Notes: a model not told the origin generated them from the sequence alone. Shown: positions 1 through 5,936, numbered from the stretch's first letter. The stretch: DNA of 8,112 nucleotides from Hyphomicrobiales bacterium (GCA_026400425.1 JAPLPC010000278.1:1-8112); one strand, 5' to 3'. Program-made: numbers and translations.

Positions 1-519
1 CATCAGCAGGATTTTCGGATCGCGGATCAAGACCTGCGCGAGGCCGACACGCTTGCGCTGGCCGCCGGACAGCATGTGCGGGTAGCGGTCGCCGAACGAG
101 CCGAGGCCGACGCGCGAAAGCCAATCGCCGGCGCGGGCGCGGGCTTCCGCTTGCGGCGTGCCGGCCGTCTCCGGCCCGATGGCGACATTTTCCAACGCGG
201 TCTTCCACGGAAACAGCGCATCGGCCTGAAACAGGTAGCCGGCCTGCCGATTGAGCGTGGTCAGCACGTTGCCGAAAATATCGACGCGGCCGGCGGCCGG
301 GGCCAAGAGGCCGGCAGCGATGTTCAGCAGCGTGGATTTGCCGCAGCCGGTCGGCCCGACGATGGAGACGAATTCGCCGTCGGCGACCTTGAGCGTGGCA
401 CTTTCGACCGCGCGATAGACCCCGCCATCCGCTAGCGGGAAAGCGACATCGACGCCGTTCAGCGCAATGGCTGCGTCGTTGTTGCGCGCCGGCGCGGTTG
501 CTGCCGTTGTCTCGCTCAT
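1..519 (-). CDS. ABC transporter ATP-binding protein, nitrate/sulfonate/taurine (NitT/TauT) type, partial
   Basis: This is the N-terminal 173 codons of an ABC transporter ATPase; the 3' part lies beyond the left edge. It should be the cytoplasmic subunit that hydrolyses ATP to drive an importer of the SsuB/TauB/NrtD class. Visible motifs are a Walker A box GPTGCGKS (residues 55-62), a Q-loop region YLFQADALFPW (95-105) that is typical of this subfamily, and the ABC signature LSGGQRKR (150-157). The window ends at ILLM, just before the expected Walker B DEP. The start at 519 is supported by a strong ribosome binding site, GGAGG at 526-530, six bases upstream. It lies downstream of ilvC on the same strand, but a strong terminator separates them, so it is probably an independent unit with permease and binding-protein genes outside the window. 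The substrate (nitrate, sulfonate, taurine, thiamine precursor) cannot be told from the ATPase alone. Confidence 0.9.
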   Translation of the reverse strand, partial: MSETTAATAPARNNDAAIALNGVDVAFPLADGGVYRAVESATLKVADGEFVSIVGPTGCGKSTLLNIAAGLLAPAAGRVDIFGNVLTTLNRQAGYLFQADALFPWKTALENVAIGPETAGTPQAEARARAGDWLSRVGLGSFGDRYPHMLSGGQRKRVGLAQVLIRDPKILLM

Positions 520-583
520 GGGCCCCCTCCGCGCGGCAAACTAGCCGGTTACCGTAGCAATGCAAACCCGTGACGCGCCCAGC

Positions 584-616
584 AAAAACGAAACGGCCGC
601 CCAATATGGGCGGCCG
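584..616 (-). terminator. Intrinsic terminator of ilvC
   Basis: A perfect 9-bp GC-rich stem, CGGCCGCCC (594-602) with GGGCGGCCG (608-616), closes a 5-base loop AATAT. Read on the minus strand it is followed at once by a T-rich tract, TTTCGTTTTT (584-593). It lies 26 bases past the ilvC stop. On the plus strand no T-tract follows, so it should act only on transcripts coming from ilvC. It insulates the ABC transporter gene from the ilv locus. Confidence 0.88.
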
Positions 617-642
617 CCAATTCAAACGAAAGAAGCGGGAGC

Positions 643-1662
643 CTAATTCTTGCTCTTGTCGACCATCGCGCGCTCTTTAATCCAGGGCATCATCTCGCGC
701 AGCTTGGCGCCGACCTGTTCGATCGAGTGCTCGGCCAATTTGGCGCGGGTCGCCTTGAACGAGGTCTGGTTGACCTTGTTCTCCAGCATCCAGTCGCGGG
801 TGAAGCGGCCAGACTGGATATCGCCGAGGATGCGCTTCATCTCCGCCTTGGTTTCCGGCGTGATGACGCGCGGTCCGGAAACATATTCGCCGTATTCGGC
901 GGTGTTCGAGATCGAGTAGTTCATGTTGGCGATGCCGCCTTCATAGATCAGGTCGACGATCAGCTTCACTTCGTGCAGGCATTCGAAATAGGCCATCTCG
1001 GGCGCGTAGCCGGCTTCGCACAAGGTCTCGTAGCCGGCCTTGATGAGTTCGACGAGGCCGCCGCAGAGCACGGCCTGTTCGCCGAACAGATCGGTCTCGC
1101 ACTCTTCCTTGAACGAGGTCTCGATGATGCCGGCGCGGCCACCACCGACGGCAGAGGCATAGCTCAAGCCGAGGTCATGGGCGTTGCCCGAGACGTCCTT
1201 GTGGATCGCGATCAGGCAGGGCACGCCGCCGCCGCGCTGATATTCCGAACGCACGGTGTGGCCGGGGCCCTTCGGCGCGATCATCAGCACGTCGAGATCT
1301 TCGCGCGGATCGAGCAGGTTGAAATGCACGTTGAGGCCATGCGCGAACACCAGCGCTGCGCCGTTCTTCATGTTGTCATGCAGGTGCTCGCGATAGATGT
1401 CGCCCTGCAATTCGTCGGGAGTCAGCATCATCATCACGTCGGCCCACTTGGCGGCCTCGGCGACTTCCATCACCCTGAAGCCGGCGGCTTCCGCCTTCTT
1501 CGCCGAGGTCGAGCCCTTGCGCAGCGCGATCACCACGTCCTTGACGCCGGAGTCCTTGAGGTTCAGCGCGTGGGCATGGCCCTGGCTGCCGTAGCCGACG
1601 ATGACGACCTTCTTGCCCTTGATCAGGTTCAGGTCGGCGTCGCGATCATAATAAACACGCAT
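643..1662 (-). CDS. ilvC: Ketol-acid reductoisomerase (NADP+), class I
   Basis: IlvC catalyses the second common step of valine, leucine and isoleucine synthesis: Mg-dependent alkyl migration followed by NADPH reduction of acetolactate or acetohydroxybutyrate. The 339-residue length is typical of the short class I enzymes. The Rossmann dinucleotide motif GYGSQGHA is at residues 23-30. R48, S51 and S53 are placed to bind the NADPH phosphate. H108 (in FAHG) and K131 (in PKGPG) match the active site. The metal ligands D191 and E195 (DLFGEQ) and E227 and E231 (YFECLHE) are all present, as is S252. The start at 1662 is supported by AGAGGAA (1669-1675), six bases upstream. A candidate promoter sits just upstream and a strong terminator downstream, so the gene can be expressed apart from ilvI. 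Nothing in the protein looks damaged. Confidence 0.98.
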   Translation of the reverse strand: MRVYYDRDADLNLIKGKKVVIVGYGSQGHAHALNLKDSGVKDVVIALRKGSTSAKKAEAAGFRVMEVAEAAKWADVMMMLTPDELQGDIYREHLHDNMKNGAALVFAHGLNVHFNLLDPREDLDVLMIAPKGPGHTVRSEYQRGGGVPCLIAIHKDVSGNAHDLGLSYASAVGGGRAGIIETSFKEECETDLFGEQAVLCGGLVELIKAGYETLCEAGYAPEMAYFECLHEVKLIVDLIYEGGIANMNYSISNTAEYGEYVSGPRVITPETKAEMKRILGDIQSGRFTRDWMLENKVNQTSFKATRAKLAEHSIEQVGAKLREMMPWIKERAMVDKSKN

Positions 1663-1685
1663 GGGTCGTTCCTCTGTTCGGCAAC

Positions 1686-1715
1686 TTTATTTCAAGCGCC
1701 TGGTCGAAAGGTCAA
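1686..1715 (-). promoter_or_regulatory. Candidate sigma-70-type promoter of ilvC
   Basis: On the minus strand a -35-like TTGACC (1710-1715) is followed after 18 bases by AATAAA (1686-1691). The -35 matches consensus at 5 of 6 positions and the -10 at 4 of 6. A transcript starting about seven bases downstream would have a leader of only some 15-20 bases before ATG 1662, carrying the AGAGGAA site. No leader peptide or attenuator hairpin is visible here, unlike in front of ilvI. The rest of the 150-base gap up to the transporter stop at 1813 shows no clear terminator, so read-through from upstream genes is possible. Confidence 0.4.
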
Positions 1716-1812
1716 TGCCGGCTGGCCAATGACCATGAAATGCCGCCGGTTTCTAGGGCGACGGATGTCGCGAGACAAGCCCGCGGCGGTGATTTTGCTG
1801 GCCTTTTGTGGG

Positions 1813-2421
1813 CTATATCTCCGCCAGCACGGGATACAGCGACGCGAGCAATAAAATTGCCATGGTCACGTTGAAGATGCGCACCGCCCGGCGAGATTTG
1901 ACCAGCGGTTGCAGTGCGGTACCGGACAGAGCCCAGGCCAGCGACGATAGCGCGCCGATGCAGAGCGATACCAACACCTGCAAGCCGACATTCCACGGAT
2001 AGGCCGAGATCGCCGCATAGGCGGTAATGATGCTGATCGCCATCACCCAGCCCTTGGCATTGACCCATTGAAACAGCGCCGCACCGATAAAGCTCATCGG
2101 GCGCCGCTGCTCGGCCTCCCCCGGCTCCGGCGGGCCGGAGCGCGCGATGGCATAAGCGAGATAGACCAAATAGGCCGCGCCGGCATATTTCAAAACCGTC
2201 TGCAGCCATGGCAGCGCCGTAAACACGGCGCCGAGACCCAACCCGGTGACGCCGATCATGAAGGCATAGCCGACGGTGACGCCCGCCATATGCGGCAGCG
2301 TGCGGCGAAAGCCGTAATTCAGGCCGGAGGCGAGCAGCATGATGTTGTTCGGCCCGGGGGTGAAGAACATCACCACCGCAAAGACCAGAAACGCCCATAG
2401 CAGATGCGGCGACCATTCCAT
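1813..2421 (-). CDS. LysE/RhtB-family amino-acid exporter, EamB-like
   Basis: This 202-residue integral inner-membrane protein belongs to the LysE/RhtB superfamily of amino-acid efflux carriers. The family signature TPGPNN is at residues 21-26 after a hydrophobic first helix, followed by a Gly-rich stretch ending AGVTVGY. Further hydrophobic segments give about six membrane spans, and the length is normal. Among E. coli members, segments such as GAAYLVYLA and SFIGAALFQWVNAK resemble the O-acetylserine/cysteine exporter EamB (YfiK) more than the lysine or threonine exporters. That comparison is from memory and the substrate is inferred. I chose ATG 2421 over GTG 2424 because GAGG (2429-2432) lies seven bases from the ATG. 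The ATG overlaps the stop of the upstream transporter gene (TGATG), which suggests translational coupling. Confidence 0.9.
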   Translation of the reverse strand: MEWSPHLLWAFLVFAVVMFFTPGPNNIMLLASGLNYGFRRTLPHMAGVTVGYAFMIGVTGLGLGAVFTALPWLQTVLKYAGAAYLVYLAYAIARSGPPEPGEAEQRRPMSFIGAALFQWVNAKGWVMAISIITAYAAISAYPWNVGLQVLVSLCIGALSSLAWALSGTALQPLVKSRRAVRIFNVTMAILLLASLYPVLAEI

Positions 2422-3293
2422 CACGCCACCTCACGCAAGGCGGGCGGACGACGCGACAACAGCATCACCGCAATGCCTAATACAACGACGATCATACCCG
2501 CGAGACGTAGCGGACCGAAGGTTTCGCCAAAAGTGAGACTGGAGGCCGCAGCGCCGATGAACGGCACCAGCAGGGCGAACGGCCCGACCTGTGCGGCAGA
2601 GTCGTCCTGCAACAGCCGGCCCCAGATCCAGTAGCCGAGCGTGGTACCGATGACTGCGAGGAACAGCACGCAGGCGATCGCCTGCAGCGAGACATGTGTC
2701 AGCGCATGCCACGTCGTGGCCGCGCCATCGACCGAGAACAACACGACCAGCAGGGGCGCAAGCGCGATCAGGCTGATCCAGGCGAACAGATCCAGCATCG
2801 GCACGCCCTGTGCGCTGCGCAGCAGCAGATTGGAGAACGCAAAGCTGATTGGCGCCGTCATCAGCACCATGAAGGGAAACACGCTGAAGTCATAACCGAC
2901 GGTGAAGCAGATCATCATGAGGCCGCCCATGGCAACGACGATGCCGAGCACTTGCTGTCGCGTCGGCATTTCCCTCAACAGCACAGCCGCAAGCCCCACC
3001 GTGAACAGCGCCTGGCTTTGCACGATCACTGCCGTCAGCCCCGCCGGCACGCCATGTGCCATGCCATAGGTTTGCGCCAGAAACTGCGCCACCAATAGCC
3101 AGCTCGTGGCGACCACGACCTTCCACGACAGTTGCGGCCGCGGCAGAAACAGACATGGCAATGCCGTGATGGCGAAGCGCAGCGTGGTCAGCAGCGTCGA
3201 CGACATCTCATCGACCGCCATCCGGGTCAGCACAAAGCCGACGCCCCAGATCACGGCCACGGCCGTGGCGAGGAAGATGTCGAAGGGTTTCAT
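2421..3293 (-). CDS. EamA-type drug/metabolite transporter (DMT family), probable amino-acid/metabolite exporter
   Basis: This 290-residue membrane protein has the ten-helix, two-repeat layout of the EamA/DMT family. The first repeat opens with IWGVGF (15-20) and the second half contains GYWIWGRLL. Segments PAGLTAVIVQSQALFT (83-98) and the ALLVPFIGAAASSL region line up well, as I recall it, with E. coli EamA (YdeD), an exporter of O-acetylserine and cysteine. The family is confident; the substrate is inference. The start at 3293 has no good Shine-Dalgarno sequence. It lies 16 bases past the old C-terminal stop of ilvH and 90 bases past the present ilvH stop, so the gene probably depends on ilvI-ilvH transcription. 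It shares one base with the following LysE-type gene, and the two exporters form a pair inside the ilv locus. Confidence 0.92.
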   Translation of the reverse strand: MKPFDIFLATAVAVIWGVGFVLTRMAVDEMSSTLLTTLRFAITALPCLFLPRPQLSWKVVVATSWLLVAQFLAQTYGMAHGVPAGLTAVIVQSQALFTVGLAAVLLREMPTRQQVLGIVVAMGGLMMICFTVGYDFSVFPFMVLMTAPISFAFSNLLLRSAQGVPMLDLFAWISLIALAPLLVVLFSVDGAATTWHALTHVSLQAIACVLFLAVIGTTLGYWIWGRLLQDDSAAQVGPFALLVPFIGAAASSLTFGETFGPLRLAGMIVVVLGIAVMLLSRRPPALREVA

Positions 3294-3309
3294 GACTGCA
3301 ACGCAGAGG

Positions 3310-3393
3310 TTACATCCCCTCCGCGCCGCGGGTAATTGCCGCCACGCCGGTACGTGAAATCTCGACCAGGCCGAGCGGGCGCATCAGTTCGAT
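3310..3393 (-). pseudogene. ilvH: Out-of-frame C-terminal remnant of ilvH
   Basis: These 28 codons, read in a different frame from the N-terminal part, give IELMRPLGLVEISRTGVAAI followed by TRGAEGM and a TAA stop. As I recall the family, this is the conserved C-terminal end of rhizobial IlvH. It joins directly onto the ilvH reading frame, which stops at 3384-3386 within the overlap. About 40 codons that normally lie between the two parts are absent from the window. This is therefore the tail of a gene with an internal deletion, not a separate gene. The in-frame ATG at 3382-3384 overlaps the new stop (TGATG) and could allow re-initiation to a 24-residue peptide, but nothing suggests that peptide is functional. 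Confidence 0.85.
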
Positions 3394-3728
3394 GCGCGCA
3401 GCTTCACCATCGCAAGCTCGCGCTCGATGGAGCCGCCGGCCACCGTCATATCAACAACCCGGTGCACCGGGATCATGCGATCAAGCTGATGCTTGATCTG
3501 GGTGATCACCATCGGCGTGCCCGTCGTGACGATCGTGATGCGCGAGACGTGCTTGTCGCTCTCGGTCTCCGACACGGTGAGGCTCTCGATATTGTAGCCA
3601 CGACCGGAGAACAGGCCGATGACGCGCGCGAGCACGCCAGGCTCGTTGGCGACCAGCACGGACAGCGTATGCGTCTCGTTGGGATCGTGACGCTCTTCGA
3701 TGAAATAGGCGGAGGCAGGCTGTTCCAT
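3384..3728 (-). CDS. ilvH: Acetolactate synthase small (regulatory) subunit, C-terminally truncated by an internal deletion
   Basis: IlvH activates the AHAS large subunit and carries its valine feedback site. The 114 residues present cover the whole N-terminal ACT domain: ETHTLSVLVANEPGVLARV (18-36), GLFSGRGYNIESLTVSETES (38-57), then RITIVTTG and the end of the domain. Family members in this group are about 165-180 residues, as I recall. Here the frame runs off after ELAMVKLRAS into N and a TGA. The conserved last residues follow at once in another frame (3310-3393), so an internal segment of about 40 codons was lost out of frame. From E. coli IlvH work as I recall it, the N-terminal ACT part can still activate the large subunit, while C-terminal truncation removes valine sensitivity. 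The product may thus be a desensitised activator, or may be inactive. The start at 3728 has only a weak AAAGAGA site eight bases upstream. Confidence 0.9.
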   Translation of the reverse strand: MEQPASAYFIEERHDPNETHTLSVLVANEPGVLARVIGLFSGRGYNIESLTVSETESDKHVSRITIVTTGTPMVITQIKHQLDRMIPVHRVVDMTVAGGSIERELAMVKLRASN

Positions 3729-3790
3729 TGTCGTTGTCTCTTTTCAACCGTCGCGGTCAGAATTCGATAGCTTCAGAGAAGCGCCGTAGG

Positions 3791-3916
3791 CTCCTTCTCC
3801 TCGCACTCGGGGAGAAGGTCGGGATGAGGGGGAGCCTCAGCACGTTCGGAGCAAGAGGAGAGCCCCCTCACCCGCCCGGCTTCGCCGGTCGACCTCTCCC
3901 CGCCAGCGGGAAGAGG
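3791..3916. repeat. Palindromic intergenic repeat between ilvI and ilvH
   Basis: A left arm (3791-3834) with TCGGGGAGAAGGTCGGGATG and AGGGGGAGC is mirrored by a right arm (3858-3916) with CCCCCTCACCCGCC and GACCTCTCCCCGCCAGCGGG. The reverse complement of the right arm matches the left arm apart from about ten extra bases (GCCCGGCTTCGCCGG, itself a small hairpin) and scattered mismatches. The pair can fold into one long cruciform or hairpin. Elements of this type are common between genes in Bradyrhizobium and relatives. It starts nine bases after the ilvI stop and fills most of the 197-base ilvI-ilvH gap. No T-tract follows on the minus strand, so it does not look like a simple intrinsic terminator, but it could stabilise the upstream mRNA or lower ilvH expression. 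Confidence 0.75.
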
Positions 3917-3925
3917 TTAGAAAGA

Positions 3926-5716
3926 TCACACCAGCGCCTTGCCGCCGGCGAAGGCTTTGGCGGTGGCTTCGTCATTGGCCTCTAACGGCAACAGCATTTC
4001 GTTATGCGCCTTGCCGGATGGGATCATCGGGAAGCAGTTCTCCAGATTGGCCACGCGGCAATCGAACAGCACCGGCTTCCTCACCTTGATCATCTCCTTG
4101 ATCGCGCCATCGAGATCACCGGGTTTCGAGCACTGCAGGCCGACACCGCCATAGGCTTCCGCCAGCTTGACGAAATCCGGCAGCGCTTCCGAATAGGAAT
4201 GCGACAGCCGATTGCCATGCAGAAGCTGCTGCCACTGCCGCACCATGCCCATATACTGGTTGTTCAGGATGAAGATCTTGATCGGAAGATCGTGCTGAAC
4301 CGCAGCCGACATCTCCTGCATCGTCATCTGCACCGAGGCATCGCCGCCGATGTCGATCACAAGCGAATCCGGATGTGCGACCTGCACGCCGAGCGCCGCC
4401 GGCAAGCCATAGCCCATGGTGCCGAGGCCACCCGACGTCATCCAGCGATGCGGCTCCTCGAAGCCATAGAACTGCGCCGCCCACATCTGATGCTGGCCGA
4501 CTTCGGTGGTGATGTAGGTGTCGAGATGTTTGGTGTTCTCGTACAGGCGCTGGATCGCATATTGCGGCAGGATCACATCATTGTTGGCCTTGAAGGCCAG
4601 CGAATTGCGCGCGCGCCAGCGATTGATCTCGAACCACCACGGATCGATCGCCGGTTTTTTCGCTTCGGCCTTGAACACCTGCAGGATGTCGCCCAGCACA
4701 TTGGCGCAGTCGCCGATGATCGGCACATCGACGCGGATGTTCTTGTTGATCGAGGAAGGGTCGATGTCGATATGGATCTTCTTCGAATTTGGCGAGAACG
4801 CATCGGTACGGCCGGTGATGCGGTCGTCGAAGCGCGCACCGACGCACAGCATGACGTCGCAGTCATGCATCGCCATATTGGCCTCGTAGGTGCCGTGCAT
4901 GCCCAGCATGCCCAGCCAGTTCGGGCCCGATGCCGGATAGGCGCCGAGCCCCATCAACGTGGAGGTGATGGGAAAGCCGGTGACCTCGACCAGTTCACGC
5001 AGCAGTTTCGACGCTGCAACGCCCGCATTGATGACGCCGCCGCCGGAGTAGATGATCGGCCGCTTGGCGCCGGCCAGCATGGACACAGCCTTGCGGATCG
5101 CAGTCGCATCGCCCTTGACGCGCGGCGCATAGGAGACGTGGACGTCGGACTTGCGCGGCGGATGATAGGTGCCGGTGGCAAACTGCACATCCTTCGGCAC
5201 ATCGACGACGACCGGGCCGGGACGGCCGGTGGTCGCGACATAGAATGCCTCGTGCAGCACCTTGGCGAGATCGTTGACGTCGCGGACCAGCCAGTTGTGT
5301 TTGGTGCAGGGCCGCGTGATGCCGACGGTGTCGCACTCCTGAAACGCGTCATTGCCGATCAGATGAGTCGGGACCTGGCCAGTGATGCAGACCAGCGGGA
5401 TCGAATCCATCAGCGCATCGGCCAGCGGCGTGACCATGTTGGTGGCGCCGGGGCCTGAGGTAACGAGCACGACGCCCGGCAGGCCGGTGGAGCGGGCATA
5501 ACCTTCGGCGGCATGGCCGGCGCCCTGCTCGTGGCGGACCAGGATGTGCTGGACTTCTTCCTGCTGGAAGATTTCGTCATAGATCGGGAGCACCGCCCCG
5601 CCGGGATAGCCAAAAATGTGCTTCACGCCGTGATCCGCAAGCGCGCGCACGATCATGGCTGCGCCGGTCATTTGGTTGGGCAGATCTCGCGACTCTTGGG
5701 GCTTTGCGTCACTCAT
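3926..5716 (-). CDS. ilvI: Acetolactate (acetohydroxyacid) synthase large, catalytic subunit
   Basis: This cytoplasmic ThDP/FAD/Mg enzyme condenses pyruvate with pyruvate or 2-oxobutyrate, the first common step of branched-chain amino acid synthesis. The 596-residue length is normal. The N-terminal ThDP domain has GYPGGAVLPIYDEI (36-49) and the catalytic glutamate E63 in RHEQGAGHAAEGYAR. The central FAD domain has GARFDDRITGR (293-303) and HIDIDPSSINKNI. The C-terminal domain carries the ThDP-Mg motif from GDA (458-460) to NN (485-486), then MVRQWQ with W495 at the usual herbicide-site tryptophan. All key residues are intact. The start at 5716 is backed by GGAG (5723-5726), six bases upstream. 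An attenuator with a Leu/Ile/Val leader peptide lies just upstream. The gene may equally be called ilvB; ilvI fits the pairing with ilvH. Confidence 0.97.
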   Translation of the reverse strand: MSDAKPQESRDLPNQMTGAAMIVRALADHGVKHIFGYPGGAVLPIYDEIFQQEEVQHILVRHEQGAGHAAEGYARSTGLPGVVLVTSGPGATNMVTPLADALMDSIPLVCITGQVPTHLIGNDAFQECDTVGITRPCTKHNWLVRDVNDLAKVLHEAFYVATTGRPGPVVVDVPKDVQFATGTYHPPRKSDVHVSYAPRVKGDATAIRKAVSMLAGAKRPIIYSGGGVINAGVAASKLLRELVEVTGFPITSTLMGLGAYPASGPNWLGMLGMHGTYEANMAMHDCDVMLCVGARFDDRITGRTDAFSPNSKKIHIDIDPSSINKNIRVDVPIIGDCANVLGDILQVFKAEAKKPAIDPWWFEINRWRARNSLAFKANNDVILPQYAIQRLYENTKHLDTYITTEVGQHQMWAAQFYGFEEPHRWMTSGGLGTMGYGLPAALGVQVAHPDSLVIDIGGDASVQMTMQEMSAAVQHDLPIKIFILNNQYMGMVRQWQQLLHGNRLSHSYSEALPDFVKLAEAYGGVGLQCSKPGDLDGAIKEMIKVRKPVLFDCRVANLENCFPMIPSGKAHNEMLLPLEANDEATAKAFAGGKALV

Positions 5717-5784
5717 GGTCGGCTCCGGATGCGCCCTTGGCGCTTTGGTCGATTGAAGTTGGGTCTTTGTAAGGTTCAGGCAAC

Positions 5785-5809
5785 AAAAAAGGGCCCGTTG
5801 AGGACCCCT
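5785..5809 (-). terminator. Attenuator (intrinsic terminator) of the ilvI leader
   Basis: On the minus strand GGGTCC (5802-5807) pairs with GGGCCC (5791-5796) around the loop TCAAC, with one G.U pair, and is followed directly by six T (5785-5790). Bases 5808-5809 can extend the stem by two weaker pairs into the T-tract. It lies 30 bases after the leader-peptide stop and 68 bases before the ilvI start, the classical place for an amino-acid attenuator. It should stop transcription when the leader peptide is translated without delay. Confidence 0.88.
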
Positions 5810-5829
5810 GTGCGCACCGCTCGGATCGT

Positions 5830-5848
5830 GGGTAGCCGTCAGCTACCC
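5830..5848 (-). promoter_or_regulatory. Leader hairpin over the ilvL stop codon, with candidate antiterminator strand
   Basis: GGGTAGC (5842-5848) and GCTACCC (5830-5836) form a perfect 7-bp stem around a loop that holds most of the leader stop codon. The 3' strand, read as GGCTACCC (5830-5837), can alternatively pair with GGGTCC (5802-5807), the 5' strand of the terminator, with a two-base bulge. The two folds are mutually exclusive, as in 1:2 / 2:3 / 3:4 attenuator models. A further TACCC inside the Val-Pro codons (near 5864-5868) could compete for the same GGGTA. The stem is directly visible; the switching role is inferred. Confidence 0.65.
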
Positions 5849-5904
5849 CCGGCGATGCGCCAGGGTACCACGATAATAAGGAGGCTTGTAACTTTATTGC
5901 GCAT
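5839..5904 (-). CDS. ilvL: ilv leader peptide (attenuation control), 21 residues
   Basis: A short gene of 21 codons plus TGA encodes MRNKVTS, then LLIIVV (residues 8-13, codons CTC CTT ATT ATC GTG GTA), then PWRIAGGS. Six adjacent codons for exactly the three end products of the pathway, just upstream of a terminator hairpin and of ilvI, identify it as a regulatory leader. Translation itself is the signal: a ribosome stalled for lack of charged Leu, Ile or Val tRNA changes the fold downstream so that the terminator does not form. The start at 5904 lies about 25 bases after the predicted transcription start. I see no strong Shine-Dalgarno sequence before it. The frame stays open upstream to 6189, but that part is only read-through of intergenic repeat and promoter DNA. 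The evidence is the codon run, the hairpins and the position; I am confident. Confidence 0.9.
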   Translation of the reverse strand: MRNKVTSLLIIVVPWRIAGGS

Positions 5905-5936
5905 GGCTTGGCCGTTTGATCTCGAAACTTGCGCGG

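Noticed and set aside
530..583. Promoter of the ABC transporter gene (TTGCAT ... TAGTTT on the minus strand)
   Set aside because: A promoter is expected here, but the matches to consensus are too weak to call.
727..1854. Plus-strand open frame (375 codons) opposite ilvC
   Set aside because: It is antisense of ilvC codons, with no recognisable domain and a biased composition.
2422..2424. GTG 2424 as start of the LysE-type gene
   Set aside because: GAGG at 2429-2432 is only four bases from the GTG but seven from ATG 2421, which is the better spacing and codon.
3384..3400. Programmed ribosomal frameshift or single-base sequencing error in ilvH
   Set aside because: A shift would restore only the C-terminal tail. 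About 40 conserved codons between the two parts are missing altogether, and no slippery run is present.
3791..3916. ilvI terminator
   Set aside because: The structure is a long inverted repeat with no T-tract after either arm on the minus strand, unlike the clear terminators at 584-616 and 5785-5809.
4004..5458. Long plus-strand open frame (484 codons) opposite ilvI
   Set aside because: It is exactly antisense to a fully conserved enzyme gene, and its His/Arg/Asp-rich translation is typical of antisense frames in high-GC DNA.
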